NCBI GenBank assembly: GCA_004123355.1
Contig: SCHM01000003.1
Coordinates: 2,639,236-2,703,235, forward strand
Length of the DNA: 64,000 nucleotides
Source of the DNA: Amphirosellinia nigrospora
Lineage: Eukaryota; Ascomycota; Sordariomycetes; Xylariales; Xylariaceae
Direction of reading: 5' to 3'
The position numbers were made by a program, and so were the translations under genes. This document shows, one piece after another, positions 38,380 through 48,695 of this stretch (the first letter of the stretch is position 1; every line of letters begins with the position of its first letter). The notes under the pieces were generated by a model, which had not been told where the DNA came from, ran no database searches, and was given only the letters and a program-made list of their open reading frames with translations.

Positions 38380-39404
38380 CTAGGCGCTCGTTCCGTTCTC
38401 GGCCCGCCCTCCTTTTTGCCCCCGTTGGATTCTTCTTCGAGTTGTGTCCGCCTACTCTCAAGAGTAAGCCATAAGCCCTTGGAGTGACCCTCCAAAGCTG
38501 TCGTAAGACCAAGACCAGCACTATGTAACAGATAAACGAGCTGTGCCGCAGTCCGTCGAGGCCGCCCTCGATGCCGCCAACCCATTTGACTCCGTCCAGG
38601 TCGAATGCCTTGTCCTCTATTCTGCCTCCGACGAGGATGAGTTTGTGGAATCCACTCTGGGCAATGGGGTCATAGTACCCGGGTTCTTCTTCCGTGTGGG
38701 AGCGGGGAACGCAGGCGGTGATGGCGAAAGGACCTTAAGTACGGCTGCCAGGTGCGCCGGCGAGACAGAGGGGAAGGCCACGGTGGCAACGGGCCCTATG
38801 AGTAAGGGGCTAATCTGGCCATAGGTAGACGACTCGTCAACCGTCACATTCCTAATCGACTCGTAGGCTGTCTTCGACAAATCGTGTGTGTACGCATTCG
38901 ACCTTCCAACTTGGTCCTCGGGTTTGAAGTAGTCGATAATTTTACAGGCGACGCTGAACATGCGCGTGCGCACCACCTGCAACTCGATACTTGATGCGAT
39001 ATCGACGGGGACAGTGCCATCAGGCCCGGCTGCGGGCGACGGAACCTCTGCCAGGCGGCACGCAACTCTCGCCGCACGGCGGCCCATTCCACGGCTGTTA
39101 AATTTTGTGTTGGAAGAAGAGAATCAAAGGCGACGACCGCAGCATTGCCGTGTATGCGCGCAGTAGCTGGGCCTTCCTCTCGTCGGGCCGCCGAGCGCTT
39201 GGAGGTTGGGGTTGGAGGGATATAATCGTCGGGCAGCCTCAGAGCGCCAGCGGGCACTGGGGAGCTTGCTGTTGCATAGTGCCTCGAGGCAGCCCTTGTT
39301 GCGCTCTGAACTGTGAGGGATGGAACTCTCGCCGTGTTTGTCGTCGCTCGTTGCAGAGCTCGCCCTACACTACTGCGCGCAGTGCAATTGAGCCGCAGCG
39401 GCAT
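38380..39404 (-). CDS. MRPL11: Mitochondrial large-subunit ribosomal protein uL10m (YmL11), frameshifted in this sequence
   Basis: The mitochondrial counterpart of bacterial L10, which anchors the stalk that recruits translation factors. The N-terminus [27 protein letters not shown] is Arg-rich and lacks acids, as in an import presequence, and leads to RHYAT. Family blocks follow once frames are joined: [89 protein letters not shown] then [59 protein letters not shown]. Frame breaks occur at an A run near 39103, near 39060, at CCC 38678-38680 and near 38555 and 38410. The stop near 38380 assumes a last missing base; uncorrected the frame stays open to 38232. Likely essential for mitochondrial translation, hence probably a functional gene with base-calling errors. 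Confidence 0.8.
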
Positions 39405-40046
39405 TGTGGGGAATCCGACGAATCGCACCTGAAATCTGCCTTTTCAAGCCTCCTCCCCTGTGTCGTCGTTGTCGCTAGGTTCGAGAGCGTGATAGTCGAT
39501 GGTCTTTGCTCTCGCTAGAGATTAGATAGATTGCCTTAACGCCGGCTACTACAAAAAGCTGAGATGAAAATAAGTGGATCCGTGCTTGCTTCTCCAAGCC
39601 CCGGACCAGTTCCGGCCAGGCGGTCGGAGGCCGGAGGCTTCTTTCTGTCTCTACTTCCTCGAAAACTGCCATGTTTCACCGCTCCAATTGATAACCAAAT
39701 GATAAGACCCTTTTAGTACAGTTCCCCAAATACCCCCTGCCCCTGCTCCCATGCCCCTCCATCGACTTAAGTACTGGAATGACAATGATGGCGGGGCAAC
39801 AAGACCACCAGCAACAGCAATACCTTAGGCAGGGTTGTTATCACCACCTGAGTCATCTGCAGGTACGGATGAGTCTGACATTCCGAAGACTAGGGGCCAA
39901 TTGTGTTGTTTTGGAGAGGTATAGTTATGAATTTTCTTGACTTAATCTCACCTCCCCCTCAACATAGCTAATCCTGTCGCCATCTGGGAATAGCTCAGCA
40001 GAAACTCGCTAAGGTCATCCTCGCCGAACTCGGCATCTTCGACAAG
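39405..40046. other. Divergent intergenic region uL10m / TRP4
   Basis: A shared upstream region of about 640 bases. It includes the amino-acid control element listed at 39849-39855 and a C/A-rich stretch at 39735-39765. No additional gene is supported. Confidence 0.5.
39849..39855 (+). promoter_or_regulatory. TGAGTCA element (Gcn4/CPC-1 type site) upstream of TRP4
   Basis: A perfect TGAGTCA lies about 190 bases before the TRP4 start codon. In ascomycetes this is the binding site of the bZIP activator Gcn4/CPC-1 of general amino-acid control, which is known to regulate tryptophan genes. The match and its position are seen; binding is inferred. Confidence 0.6.
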
Positions 40047-41374
40047 ATGGCTACTACGACCGGATCGCAACCCAATTCGATTGCGATGCAAGACCAGAAG
40101 GTTTTGGTCGACATACGTCCTTTGCTCCAGCGTCTATGGCCGGACCCCGAAAAGGAGAACGTAACGGCCAAAGAGATCGCCGAGGCCATCTCGCTGATCT
40201 TTGTCAACCAGCTGAGCCCAGTTCAAACCGGCTCGCTCCTGACGGCTCTGCATTTTACGGGCTGGGACCGTCGTGCTGATGTCTTAGCTGAAGCCTCGGC
40301 CGCTATGCGCCGTCATGCGGCCGACATTGACTTCCAGGGTTTGGAGAATACCATAGCAAGCAAACGGCGGCCAGAAGGGAAATATTTGGGTGGATTGGTG
40401 GGCTCCCCCCGGAAGTGTTTCGCTAGGATCTGTCGTACAAATACAGAAGCGTATACTAATTTATTTCGTAGTGCGACATTGTTGGCACAGGAGGTGATTC
40501 TCACCATACTTTCAACATTTCTACAACATCCTCCATCCTCGCCTCATCTCTACTTCTCCTTGCCAAGCATGGCAACCGCGCGTCGACCTCCAAGTCTGGC
40601 TCTGCCGACTTGCTCATGAACATGCAACCAAAACCCGCTCAGCTCGCCCGCATCGCGCCTGACACCATTTCTACCGTCTATCAGTCAACCAACTATGCGT
40701 TTCTATTTGCCCCTGTCTTCCACCCGGGTATGAGGCATGTAGCGCCTATCCGCAAAGAGATAGGATGGCGCACTATCTTCAACCTCTTAGGCCCTTTGAG
40801 TAACCCCCTTAACGACGCCATCGAGGCACGTATGTTAGGTGTTGCGCGCGACGATCTAGGCTCCGTCTTTGCTGAGGCTTTGCGTCTAGCCGGCGCAAAG
40901 AAAGGCTTAGTAGTTTGTGGTCAAGAACAACTCGACGAAATTTCGTGCGCCGGACCTACCCTCTGCTGGCAGCTAGTCGAGGGTGACACCGGCGTAGAGG
41001 TCGAGCATTTCTTGATCGAGCCGAAGGACTTCGGGCTTAGTGTACATCCGCTCAGCACCGTTTCACCTGGCAAAGAGCCTCATGAAAACGCAGAAATTCT
41101 ACGTAAGATCTTGCAGAACGAACTACGAGATGACGATCCAATCCTTGAGTTCGTGCTCATGAACACCGCGGCTCTATTCGTTGTCTCAGGTATCTGCGAC
41201 GCTGACACGAGTGCCATGGGCCCTGGCGATGATGGCAAAGTCATCACGGAGAGAGGGCCCGGAAACGGGCGCTGGAAGGAGGGAGTGAGGAGAGCTAGGT
41301 GGACGATAAAAAGCGGCGAAGCATGGAAACAATGGAGTGCTTTCACCGAAGTTACAAATACGCTGCCCATATAA
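40047..41374 (+). CDS. TRP4: Anthranilate phosphoribosyltransferase
   Basis: Transfers phosphoribose from PRPP to anthranilate, the second step from chorismate in tryptophan synthesis. Two exons, 40047-40397 and 40472-41374, separated by an intron with donor gtgggc and acceptor cgtag; together 417 codons plus stop, in frame and intact. Exon 1 has the helical N-terminal domain (VTAKEIAEAISLIFVNQLSPVQTGSLLTALHFTG). Exon 2 opens with the PRPP-binding CDIVGTGGDSHHTFNISTTSS, then AKHGNRASTSKSGSADLL, FAPVFHPGMRHVAPIRKEIGWRTIFNLLGPLSNP, and ends in a C-terminal VLMNTAALFVVSG segment. The intron falls exactly before the GTGGD loop. Unlike in bacteria it is unfused. A CPC-1-type site lies upstream. 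Start chosen as the first ATG of the frame. Confidence 0.96.
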
Positions 41375-41903
41375 TTTTAATGAAATTGCAATCTAGGAAA
41401 ACGGAAAATAGAGCTGAGAGCTACTGGCAGTTTTGATGAATGGCCCTTTTGCATGCGAAATAAGAAGAGTAGCTTTCTATATAAGCTAGATATTAATACG
41501 CTACCTCTACTATACATCTATCAGCTTAGCGTATGGAAAATTATTCCTGAAAGATAAAGAGTATCTTGGGGGATATGACAGGGACAGTTATAAGAATATT
41601 TTAAAGAAAGGGTCAGTGTAAAACCAAAGAGACACATATATTTTTCTCCTTCCAATCAACTATCAAATGCCCTTCTCGACCTCGTGGCCTAATTACATTC
41701 TAGGGCTCGTCAAAACGCTTTCCCGCCATTCCAAAAATAAACGAAAAGGTCACAGAGGAAACAGATGTGATCTGTCGGAGCCAGTACGGGATTTGCTAGA
41801 GTAATGGCTCAGCACAAGGGCACAAGTCGTAATCCCGCTAAGAGGACCCGAAAACAAAATCAAGATTGCGAGAGAGTAAGCAAGCAAAAAGAGAATCGAC
41901 ATT
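41375..41903. other. 3' flank of TRP4
   Basis: About 530 AT-rich bases between the TRP4 stop and the tRNA-Asp gene, including 3' untranslated sequence and the Pol III terminator listed separately. No other gene seen. Confidence 0.5.
41886..41890 (-). terminator. Pol III T5 terminator of tRNA-Asp
   Basis: A run of five T on the tRNA strand 14 bases past the tRNA 3' end, the usual RNA polymerase III stop signal. Confidence 0.7.
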
Positions 41904-42034
41904 CTCTCGATCGGGGAATCGAACCCGGCCACCTGCGGCTTGTTCCACGGTGAGACAAATGAACTCACTAACGTGAGCCGAACTGTATCGCATAGAATGA
42001 CAAGCAGGTATCCTGACCACTAGACCAATCGAGA
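41904..42034 (-). tRNA. tRNA-Asp(GUC) with a 60-nt intron
   Basis: Cloverleaf read on the minus strand: acceptor TCTCGAT pairs with ATCGAGA plus discriminator G, which is typical of fungal tRNA-Asp. The D arm is GTCT...AGTGGTCAG...GATA, the anticodon stem CCTGC/GCAGG, and the loop TTGTCA plus C carries anticodon GTC. The intron is 41997-41938, in the canonical position one base after the anticodon. The T arm reads CGGG-TTCGATT-CCCCG, so one G appears to be missing from the 5' strand of the T stem; this is another short-homopolymer deficit. Splicing would need the tRNA endonuclease and TRL1, encoded next door. Confidence 0.88.
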
Positions 42035-42820
42035 TTTTGTTGTGTGGTCAAGCGAGTGTTGTAATGAGGGCTATCCCGGTCGTGATTTAGTTTGGTGGAG
42101 TTGCGATATTACTAATTTTAGCTCCTCACTGCTGGGTCAAACACACAAGTTAGGTAGGTAGGTGACCGAAGCTCTAAGGAGGATAAAGTAAATGGACATC
42201 GCACGCTTCTAATCAGGCTTCTCTTATTCTTATTCTTTTTAAAAGAATATATAACGCACGTCCTCGTTTTAGCAGGTTGGAATGGGGTTGGAGAGCAAGA
42301 ATGAAAACTCAGGAGTAGAAGATACTGCCAAGGCTAGGAAACATCCTACATGGATCCCTTTGTGATCCTGTCTCGACTAAGCTAAGTCGACGCTTAATTC
42401 TTGAAGTTGAGGGGGTAGAGACGAGGTTTCCATGCTCGCTACACTACCAACAACTACTGCATCTATGTTGAGACTTGCGAGTCGCTTATATTGTAGTTTT
42501 GCATCACGGTGGAAAGCATCCTAGGTCTTGTGTGACGTTATACCCCAACATTATCTTGTCTAGAGGCGTAGTGCATGTTTCCAAGGCCAGTAGTGATTGA
42601 TGTACGGCTCGAATACTTTGGTATAGCCATCTACACAATCTTTATCCTAGTGTACATAAGATTTGGGCAAGTCTGGCATGTGCTTCTAGCTGATCTCTAT
42701 CGGCACGCAAGCCACAGACAAAAGGATCCTAGTAGGACTCCCAAAATAAACAATTTCTACTTAATGACCGCCTCTTCCCCTGTTCCGCCAATGAACTTCT
42801 CGCCATGGTTGATCCCCGTC
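42035..42820. other. Intergenic region between tRNA-Asp and TRL1
   Basis: About 790 bases with a TAGGTAGGTAGGT run near 42153 and no coding potential beyond short frames. It contains the 5' flank of the tRNA gene and the 3' flank of TRL1. Confidence 0.5.
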
Positions 42821-45298
42821 CTATCGCGACAACACACCACGAACTGTTCCTTTTAACGTCGGCTTTTCTTTAAATACCTGCTCACCGATTCCGGTATCAC
42901 CTCCGCTTCCAGCATCCAGCCATCGAGCCAGTAAGTCATTGCTTTCCTTGGGCTTGACCGAATCATCGCGTGTACCCACCGTTATGTGTGCCACCTTGTT
43001 GGTACAAGTCCACTTGTCTTCTTGATCTAATAGCCGCACCACGATGGCCATTATGCGGTCATCGAACACGACACGCTCGAGCATGACTTCGCACTCCCCA
43101 ACCTTGTTATCCACGGACTGGCTTTCGGCTTCGAGGGTAGTGTAGCGCTGCCATAGTTCAGGGTATTGTTTAGCGTTGCTTCTGTGCATGAGTGTAACGT
43201 GAAAAAGAGGCTGGATGCGCCGCGTCTGCTGCAGCTGCTTGTAAAATCGCTGCATTTGTGGATCAAGTCCCTTGAAGGCCGATTCAAGTGTGACGTTGAC
43301 CTCTTTAGCGGGAACTGAGATAGACATGTATTCGAGCGGCTTCTTCTTTTTGGATTCATGTGCCTGTTGGGCCTCCTGACGCTTCTGGTCTCTTTTACTC
43401 GTGCGATCAGGTATCTGATGTCTTATGCTCGGTGTGTAGTCCTCAATGGCGTGCTTTACAGCCGCGTCCATATCTTCCGCACTTGGCATGTCCGGAATCA
43501 GCAACGGATACTTCTTGCGAAGCTCGGTAACCACTTTTTCAACGTTTACACGGCTTCCCTGAGCAGGGTCGAGGTCGATAACGAAGTCAAAGCCATCATC
43601 AGGCTTTTTTTCCGGGTCGCAAGGCTGGAATCTATGTATGAAATTCTCCATGATGCCAATGACCTTATTCTCATCCGAGGCCGCCTGGATGGTTTGATGA
43701 TTATCACCACGTTTCAACACTCGCTCTCTTGTAACCCTTCTAACCTCATCCATGTTGCCGTGGGCAAAATTCAAAGCTACGAGCCGGGCATCTTTGTGCT
43801 GCATGAGGACATCTTTGATGATTTGCTCTCGCTCTCGACGTTCAGAGTTATTCCGGTCAGCAATAACGACAGGATGCTCCACCAGGGAAGACATAACAGC
43901 CTCAAGCATTCTTGCAGGACGCCCCTTACCCTGAATATTGTCATTCTGAATGATGTCCCAACCAAATAGCCGGGTTAATGCTACACCGACAGTGGTTTTA
44001 CCACATCCAATAGTAGCGATTGGTACGAGAACAACATCGCTTGATACATGTGAGGTGTCATTTCCAAACTCATTCTCAAAGTTTGCAGCATCGGAGCCTT
44101 TGAGGTTCTTGTGTGCTAGAAAGTCGTCCCGAAGAGAGATGATACCGTGGTTTTGGTTGTAAAGCTTGGATAGCTTTGGGTCCTTGGCCAATCTTTTACG
44201 AGCATACAATAAGTACTCCTCGGTGATCTTGGTATGTTTTCTGAATTTGGGGGGCTTCCCGGCAATAAGGGCTTTGGTGCATTCCCGCCATTGTCGGTAC
44301 ATCAAGTATGGCTCTTCAAACTTGTATTTGAAGAACCAGTCAACGTATTTCGTTTGTTCCGCATCGGATGCTAATCCGCAGCGGATGACAAAGCCCTCCA
44401 CATCTCGACCTTCGTGGGCACCTGATTCGGCAACCTCCTCCAGGAAACTCTTGACGGTGTCGATATCATCAAAAACTTGGAGCCCAACCTTTCGAAAGCC
44501 CCACTCATCTGCGAATTGCTGTACAAGACCGCTCGGATATGTCATGAATTCAGGGATGTTGACGTTGATGCCATGAAGATACAACCCAGCCTTATCCGGG
44601 CCGTAAGCTAGAATATGCTCCTCGAACTCGTCGTCACACAGTTCAGCAACTGCTGTGACGTTTCTACGCCGCAACTCCTGGGCAAACTCTTCTCTGGTCT
44701 TGCCAATGGTGGCCAACTGTTTGTCTACCCATCTCTCGCCGGCACTGGCATGGCTGACCTCGACATCACTGCGGTCCCCGGTCGAATGCTTGCTACAAAC
44801 GAGCAAAGTTCCATCTTCCAAGCCGCTAATAAAGATGATGCAGCCGTTCTCTTTCAATGTGAGCTCGTATGGACCTCGCGACTTGCGTTTGACGTTCTCC
44901 CACTTCGTGTCGGAAACCTCGCCGACATTGAAAAACTTATCATAACCTCTCACGGCGATCTCATAGTCGTTATGTCGATTCCTGGTGGTGAAAAGGCCAC
45001 GCGCATAGGTTGGTAGGTCAGGCTTCTTGTAATCCCAGTCTTGAAAGCGCCACGAGTCGACACTGACGCCGTCTGGTGACCCGTGGATCTTAAAGGTGGT
45101 TCTCTTGGCCTTGAAACCCCTCTTGGCCTTGTTGGCCCCGTCGTTCAGGGCGCGAACGAGTTGGGAGTTCTGCTGGGGATCTTGCTCACAGTAAGGAGCC
45201 TTGGAAAGATCCATGCTGGGCTGGTGACCAGAAAAACCAATGGTTCGAGGTAGTGATAACCTGGATTGCGAGGACAGGCAAGCGTGATGAACGGCCAA
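42821..45298 (-). CDS. TRL1: Fungal-type tRNA ligase (tRNA splicing, also HAC1-type mRNA splicing)
   Basis: An intronless, intact 825-codon frame with the three activities of Trl1, which heals and seals tRNA halves after intron excision and, in yeast, also joins HAC1 mRNA in the unfolded protein response. The ligase domain has the nucleotidyl-accepting lysine in KENG (K149-G152) and VEGFVIR near 300-306 with WFFKYKF at 321-327. The polynucleotide kinase domain has P-loop GCGKTT (431-436) and DRNNSERRERE (481-491). The C-terminal cyclic phosphodiesterase domain has its two H-x-T motifs, HVT (700-702) and HIT (771-773). All catalytic motifs are present. A second Met at residue 29 (45214) gives the usual N-terminus MDLSKAPYCEQDPQQ; the extra 28 residues are basic and acid-free and could be a leader or may not be translated. 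Confidence 0.96.
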   Translation of the reverse strand: MAVHHACLSSQSRLSLPRTIGFSGHQPSMDLSKAPYCEQDPQQNSQLVRALNDGANKAKRGFKAKRTTFKIHGSPDGVSVDSWRFQDWDYKKPDLPTYARGLFTTRNRHNDYEIAVRGYDKFFNVGEVSDTKWENVKRKSRGPYELTLKENGCIIFISGLEDGTLLVCSKHSTGDRSDVEVSHASAGERWVDKQLATIGKTREEFAQELRRRNVTAVAELCDDEFEEHILAYGPDKAGLYLHGINVNIPEFMTYPSGLVQQFADEWGFRKVGLQVFDDIDTVKSFLEEVAESGAHEGRDVEGFVIRCGLASDAEQTKYVDWFFKYKFEEPYLMYRQWRECTKALIAGKPPKFRKHTKITEEYLLYARKRLAKDPKLSKLYNQNHGIISLRDDFLAHKNLKGSDAANFENEFGNDTSHVSSDVVLVPIATIGCGKTTVGVALTRLFGWDIIQNDNIQGKGRPARMLEAVMSSLVEHPVVIADRNNSERREREQIIKDVLMQHKDARLVALNFAHGNMDEVRRVTRERVLKRGDNHQTIQAASDENKVIGIMENFIHRFQPCDPEKKPDDGFDFVIDLDPAQGSRVNVEKVVTELRKKYPLLIPDMPSAEDMDAAVKHAIEDYTPSIRHQIPDRTSKRDQKRQEAQQAHESKKKKPLEYMSISVPAKEVNVTLESAFKGLDPQMQRFYKQLQQTRRIQPLFHVTLMHRSNAKQYPELWQRYTTLEAESQSVDNKVGECEVMLERVVFDDRIMAIVVRLLDQEDKWTCTNKVAHITVGTRDDSVKPKESNDLLARWLDAGSGGDTGIGEQVFKEKPTLKGTVRGVLSR

Positions 45299-46151
45299 TG
45301 CCCTAATAGTGAGTCTACCAGTACGGGATGTGGCAGATGCAGAACCGAGAAGTGAGCTGTGGGTGTAGTAGCAAGTTAGCTGGCTAGGTCTCCTTGTTAC
45401 TTATTCGTTTTTGTATGTGTAAGGTTGGGGAAACGATGGGATAGATGAGGTGGACTATAAAGGGGTTTGTTGATCTGAAGCGCATTGATAGTGTGTAAGA
45501 CACGCATGTAACATGAACGGCGAGAGTTGGGGTAGAAATAGAAAATGATTTACAACCTCTTGCACAGGGGGGTAATAATTGCCCGCATGAGTCACTCGGT
45601 CTGATCATCAGGCAGTGGCTATCTGTTGTTCTGGGTAGCAGTTACTAAGGCTACTAGGCTGGAATGTTGAGGTAGGCAGTGCCTTGAAGGTCAGGATAGG
45701 ACAATCTAGAATTATTTTGCCTTCGAACTATCACCACGAACTGTGTTCAGCTAAGGTATAGAACCTAGTCGAAGTGACATTGGGTTTCTCATTCAAGGTT
45801 GCTACCTACCAGGTACAGCGCTATCCCTTAGCTACACATATCGCTATAATTCCCCCGCTAACCCCACCAAAAATGACTATGAGTACCTACTTTACCTACC
45901 TAGGTAGCACAAGTTATGCTGGCGGGGTACCTGACCTTGACCATGCGTCACACCGCGGGCCCCTCCAGTCAAAAAAGGTCCAGCAGCTACTTAGTATCAT
46001 ATCCGTCTTTTTTATTTGGGCTAAAGAAATCTAACATATACACTCGCCAGCCTCATCACATTAGGAAGGGTCACGATTCTACAGGCAACAGCTCAATTTT
46101 TTTGCTACGGAAATTTACTTGTTAGCATCGGGATTCTTTAGAGTCATCACA
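45299..46151. other. Divergent intergenic region TRL1 / ankyrin gene
   Basis: An 850-base shared promoter region for two outward-facing genes. It contains the palindrome ACCTACCTAGGTAG near 45895-45908. No additional gene recognised. Confidence 0.5.
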
Positions 46152-46808
46152 ATGCCTCCCAATCCGTTCCTCCTTGCGGCTGATAATAGCCCAGCTCTTC
46201 TGCCCCTCCTTCGCGAAAATCCAGCCCTAGCCAGCCAGCAGGATGAGCACGGCTACTCTCTAATCCACGCCGCCGCCAGCTATAACCACTTAGACCTTCT
46301 ACGTGCCCTTATCCAAGAGTTCAAAGTCGATGTCAACCTGCGCGATGAAGACGAGGAGACCGCCTTATTTGTTGTCGAGACGGTTGATGCTGCCAAAGTT
46401 CTCGTTGAAGAACTTGGCGCCGAGGTCATGATTAAAGGATCCGACGGTTACACTGCTCGCCAAAAGATTAGTGAGGAGGACGATTTCCCAGACGTTGCCG
46501 AGTATCTCAAACTTAAGGAAGCAGAACAGGCCCGGGATCTTTTGAATGGGGCCAATGGCGAACCTGTACAAGACAGTAGTGACATGCCACCCTTACCTGA
46601 AGGACTCAACTTTTCTGTTAGCGCCGTCAACCCAGCCGAAAACGATGAGAGCGAAGTCGACCCAGAGTTTAGGAGAAGGATAGAGGAGTTGGCCCAACGT
46701 GAAGATTTTCATAGCGAGGAAGGCCAGGCAGCGCTCAGAGGGCTTGTCCAAGATGCAATTTCCGATGGGAACCTCGCTGATCGCAACGTCCGACCCCGTC
46801 AAGACTGA
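46152..46808 (+). CDS. Small ankyrin-repeat protein
   Basis: An intact, intronless 218-residue protein. Residues 1-100 form two or three ankyrin repeats: NSPALLPLLRENPALASQQDEHGYSLIHAAASYNHLDLLRALIQEF, DVNLRDEDEETALFVVETVDAAKVLVEELG and GSDGYTARQKI. The C-terminal half is acidic with PEGLNFSVSAVNPAE and an EFRRRIEELAQREDF helix. The layout matches the short cytosolic ankyrin family that includes budding-yeast YCR051W; molecular role unknown. The ATG at 46152 (context CACAATG) is preferred over an upstream in-frame codon because the protein then starts MPPNPFLLAADN as in relatives. The 3' end is only 48 bases from the convergent RPP40 stop. Confidence 0.9.
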   Translation: MPPNPFLLAADNSPALLPLLRENPALASQQDEHGYSLIHAAASYNHLDLLRALIQEFKVDVNLRDEDEETALFVVETVDAAKVLVEELGAEVMIKGSDGYTARQKISEEDDFPDVAEYLKLKEAEQARDLLNGANGEPVQDSSDMPPLPEGLNFSVSAVNPAENDESEVDPEFRRRIEELAQREDFHSEEGQAALRGLVQDAISDGNLADRNVRPRQD

Positions 46809-46856
46809 GCATGGCTAGAGACTTATTTTCAGTTATGATCACCAAGAATTAAGTGC

Positions 46857-48217
46857 TCATTCGTGCCCCTTGATCTCCCAGAGAACATATTCTCCTGGGC
46901 TGCTTGGTGGCCTCATGATGGTACAATCTGCACCATACCCAATAGCAACTCGACTGAATGGTGTGGCGCTCAATGAAAACCATGCTTTAGGCGGCAGCGT
47001 TTTGATCAACTCCACTAAGGTGTTTGTGGCCCAGCTCGGCGGTATAAATCCTTGCCAGCTAATCTTGCATAGCCGATCTTCCTTATTCTCTGAGGGGTCG
47101 CTAGGAACCGCATAGGTGGATAGGTAAGGGTCGATTTTATCTAGAAGGTTGACTCGGGGGCTCTCTAGTCGAACAAGAGAGATCCATTCGTATATATCGG
47201 TAGCATAATCGTTCAGTTCCTGTCTGGTTTGGTCGGCAAGGACCGCCGAAGGAATACCCAGCGGAGGAATCTTCATCGCCAAACCTTGGGCAAGTACTGG
47301 ATGTGATGTATACCTGGTTGGGTAGTATCGGATCATAGGGTCTGGACTAGGCGCTGATACTAGTATTAGCGACAGCTTTATCAATCGAAGGTGAACGGTG
47401 AGCCAGTACTCTCAGAGAGATTGCAAAAGAGCCAGGTAGTCGGTGCGTTTAGCGCATTCGTGCAGGCATATATTAGCCTATCAAACCCTTTCTTGCCATG
47501 TAAGGCCGATGGGCTGCGAAGGTCGTACTCGACAACTTCAAAATAGTTAGCTTTATCATATCCGAATTCTGCTCACATGCGACTTACCCCATCTAGCTTG
47601 TAATCCCCTTGCCCCCTTAGCGCCATGAGGTTTACCTACGAGGCCGGCCCGTTCATATGTCTCTTTATCAAGGGACATGAGAAGTTTCCCTATGAGACCA
47701 GCTGCTATTAACAAATGTAGCAGCTTGTCGACAAGGAGAATTGGCCATACCATCTTTGATTGAAAACACATTATCGGTCCCAACCTTTCCCTCGGAGAGC
47801 ATCATAATATTCCCTCGAGAGTCAATGTCAGTACAAACCACCTTAGAATATGCAGGCATCATATACCAATCTTGATATACTGCGTGAAGAAGTCACGCTC
47901 AAGAACTTGTCCAAGCGTCATTATAACTCGGTGATGGCTTGGGGTTAGTTCTGTGTCGTCAAGTATTTTTTCCTTGATGAGATGCAATAGTGTCTCAGGT
48001 AAAATCAAGTCGATCTAAAAGACCTTGTTAGCCTATCATCTAATCAGATCATCTGCGAAGTCAAAGCTCTTACTTTGTGCAGGTAATCCTGTGAGAGTAA
48101 CGTGTTCCATGGCTTGGTTTTAGTTGGGAGCTGGTTGGCATCGGGATAGCTCATTGCTCCATACGTGACGAAGCATTTTGGCGTCTGATAGACGCTAGGC
48201 TTTGAAAATGAAAACAT
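46857..48217 (-). CDS. RPP40: RNase P protein subunit Rpp40, frameshifted in this sequence
   Basis: A protein of the nuclear RNase P/MRP family, needed for 5' maturation of tRNA. Exon 1 starts MFSFSKPSVYQTPKCFVTYGAM (48217) and ends QDYLHK; intron donor gtaaga, acceptor tttag. Exon 2 reads IDLILPETLLHLIKEKILDD and TLGQVLERDFFTQYIKI; intron gtatat...cgag. Exon 3 reads GNIMMLSEGKVGTDNVFSIKDG, ILLVDKLLHLLIAAGLIGKLLMSLDKETYERAGLVGKPHGAKGARGLQARW; intron gtaagt. Exon 4 reads VVEYDLRSPS, KKGFDRLIYACTNAL, TTWLFCNLSE, then PSAVLADQTRQELNDYATDIYEWISLVRLESPRV, KISWQGFIPPSW, PKAWFSLSATPFSRVAIG and GEYVLWEIKGHE with the stop. One-base breaks occur near 47755 and 47370. The gene shares a 478-base divergent promoter with TRM11. 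Confidence 0.85.
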
Positions 48218-48695
48218 GATGGAGCTAGAGACAGATGTGGCTCTACTCGGACGCCGGCAATATGTTTGTATGAAGTCTGGAGTACTGGTGTTGAAGAGCG
48301 CATGTGAAGAAAACAATTAACTAGGTAGGTACTAGGTAGGTACCTATAATATGACCCTCAGGTGTGGGTATAGTGAAAACTCTTGGATTCTTCTATAATG
48401 GGTATAATTGAATAATTCAAGTTGACAAAGACGAATATATAAGTAGTAAACCGTGCTTTACATTCAAAGAGGACTGGCGCCATATCTACCACTCGGCCAT
48501 TTTCTTCCTTAGCTCACCCCCCTGGTTTCTGATGTCAACCCCTCAACCTGCACAAATGTTCCACATTGTGCGAATGACTCCTCCCACAGCCAATGTACAT
48601 TGAAACACAAATGGCGTTGCCTATACATCAGCCGGACATCGTGAATTTTAAAGTTCTGGACCTTTTGCCCAGGTGCGAAACAATAATTGCCTATC
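48218..48695. promoter_or_regulatory. Shared divergent promoter region RPP40 / TRM11
   Basis: The 478 bases between the two start codons must contain both promoters. The region has a CTAGGTAGGTACTAGGTAGGTACC run at 48321-48344 (two near-identical 11-base units) and AT-rich sequence beyond. No TATA element can be assigned with certainty. Confidence 0.5.
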
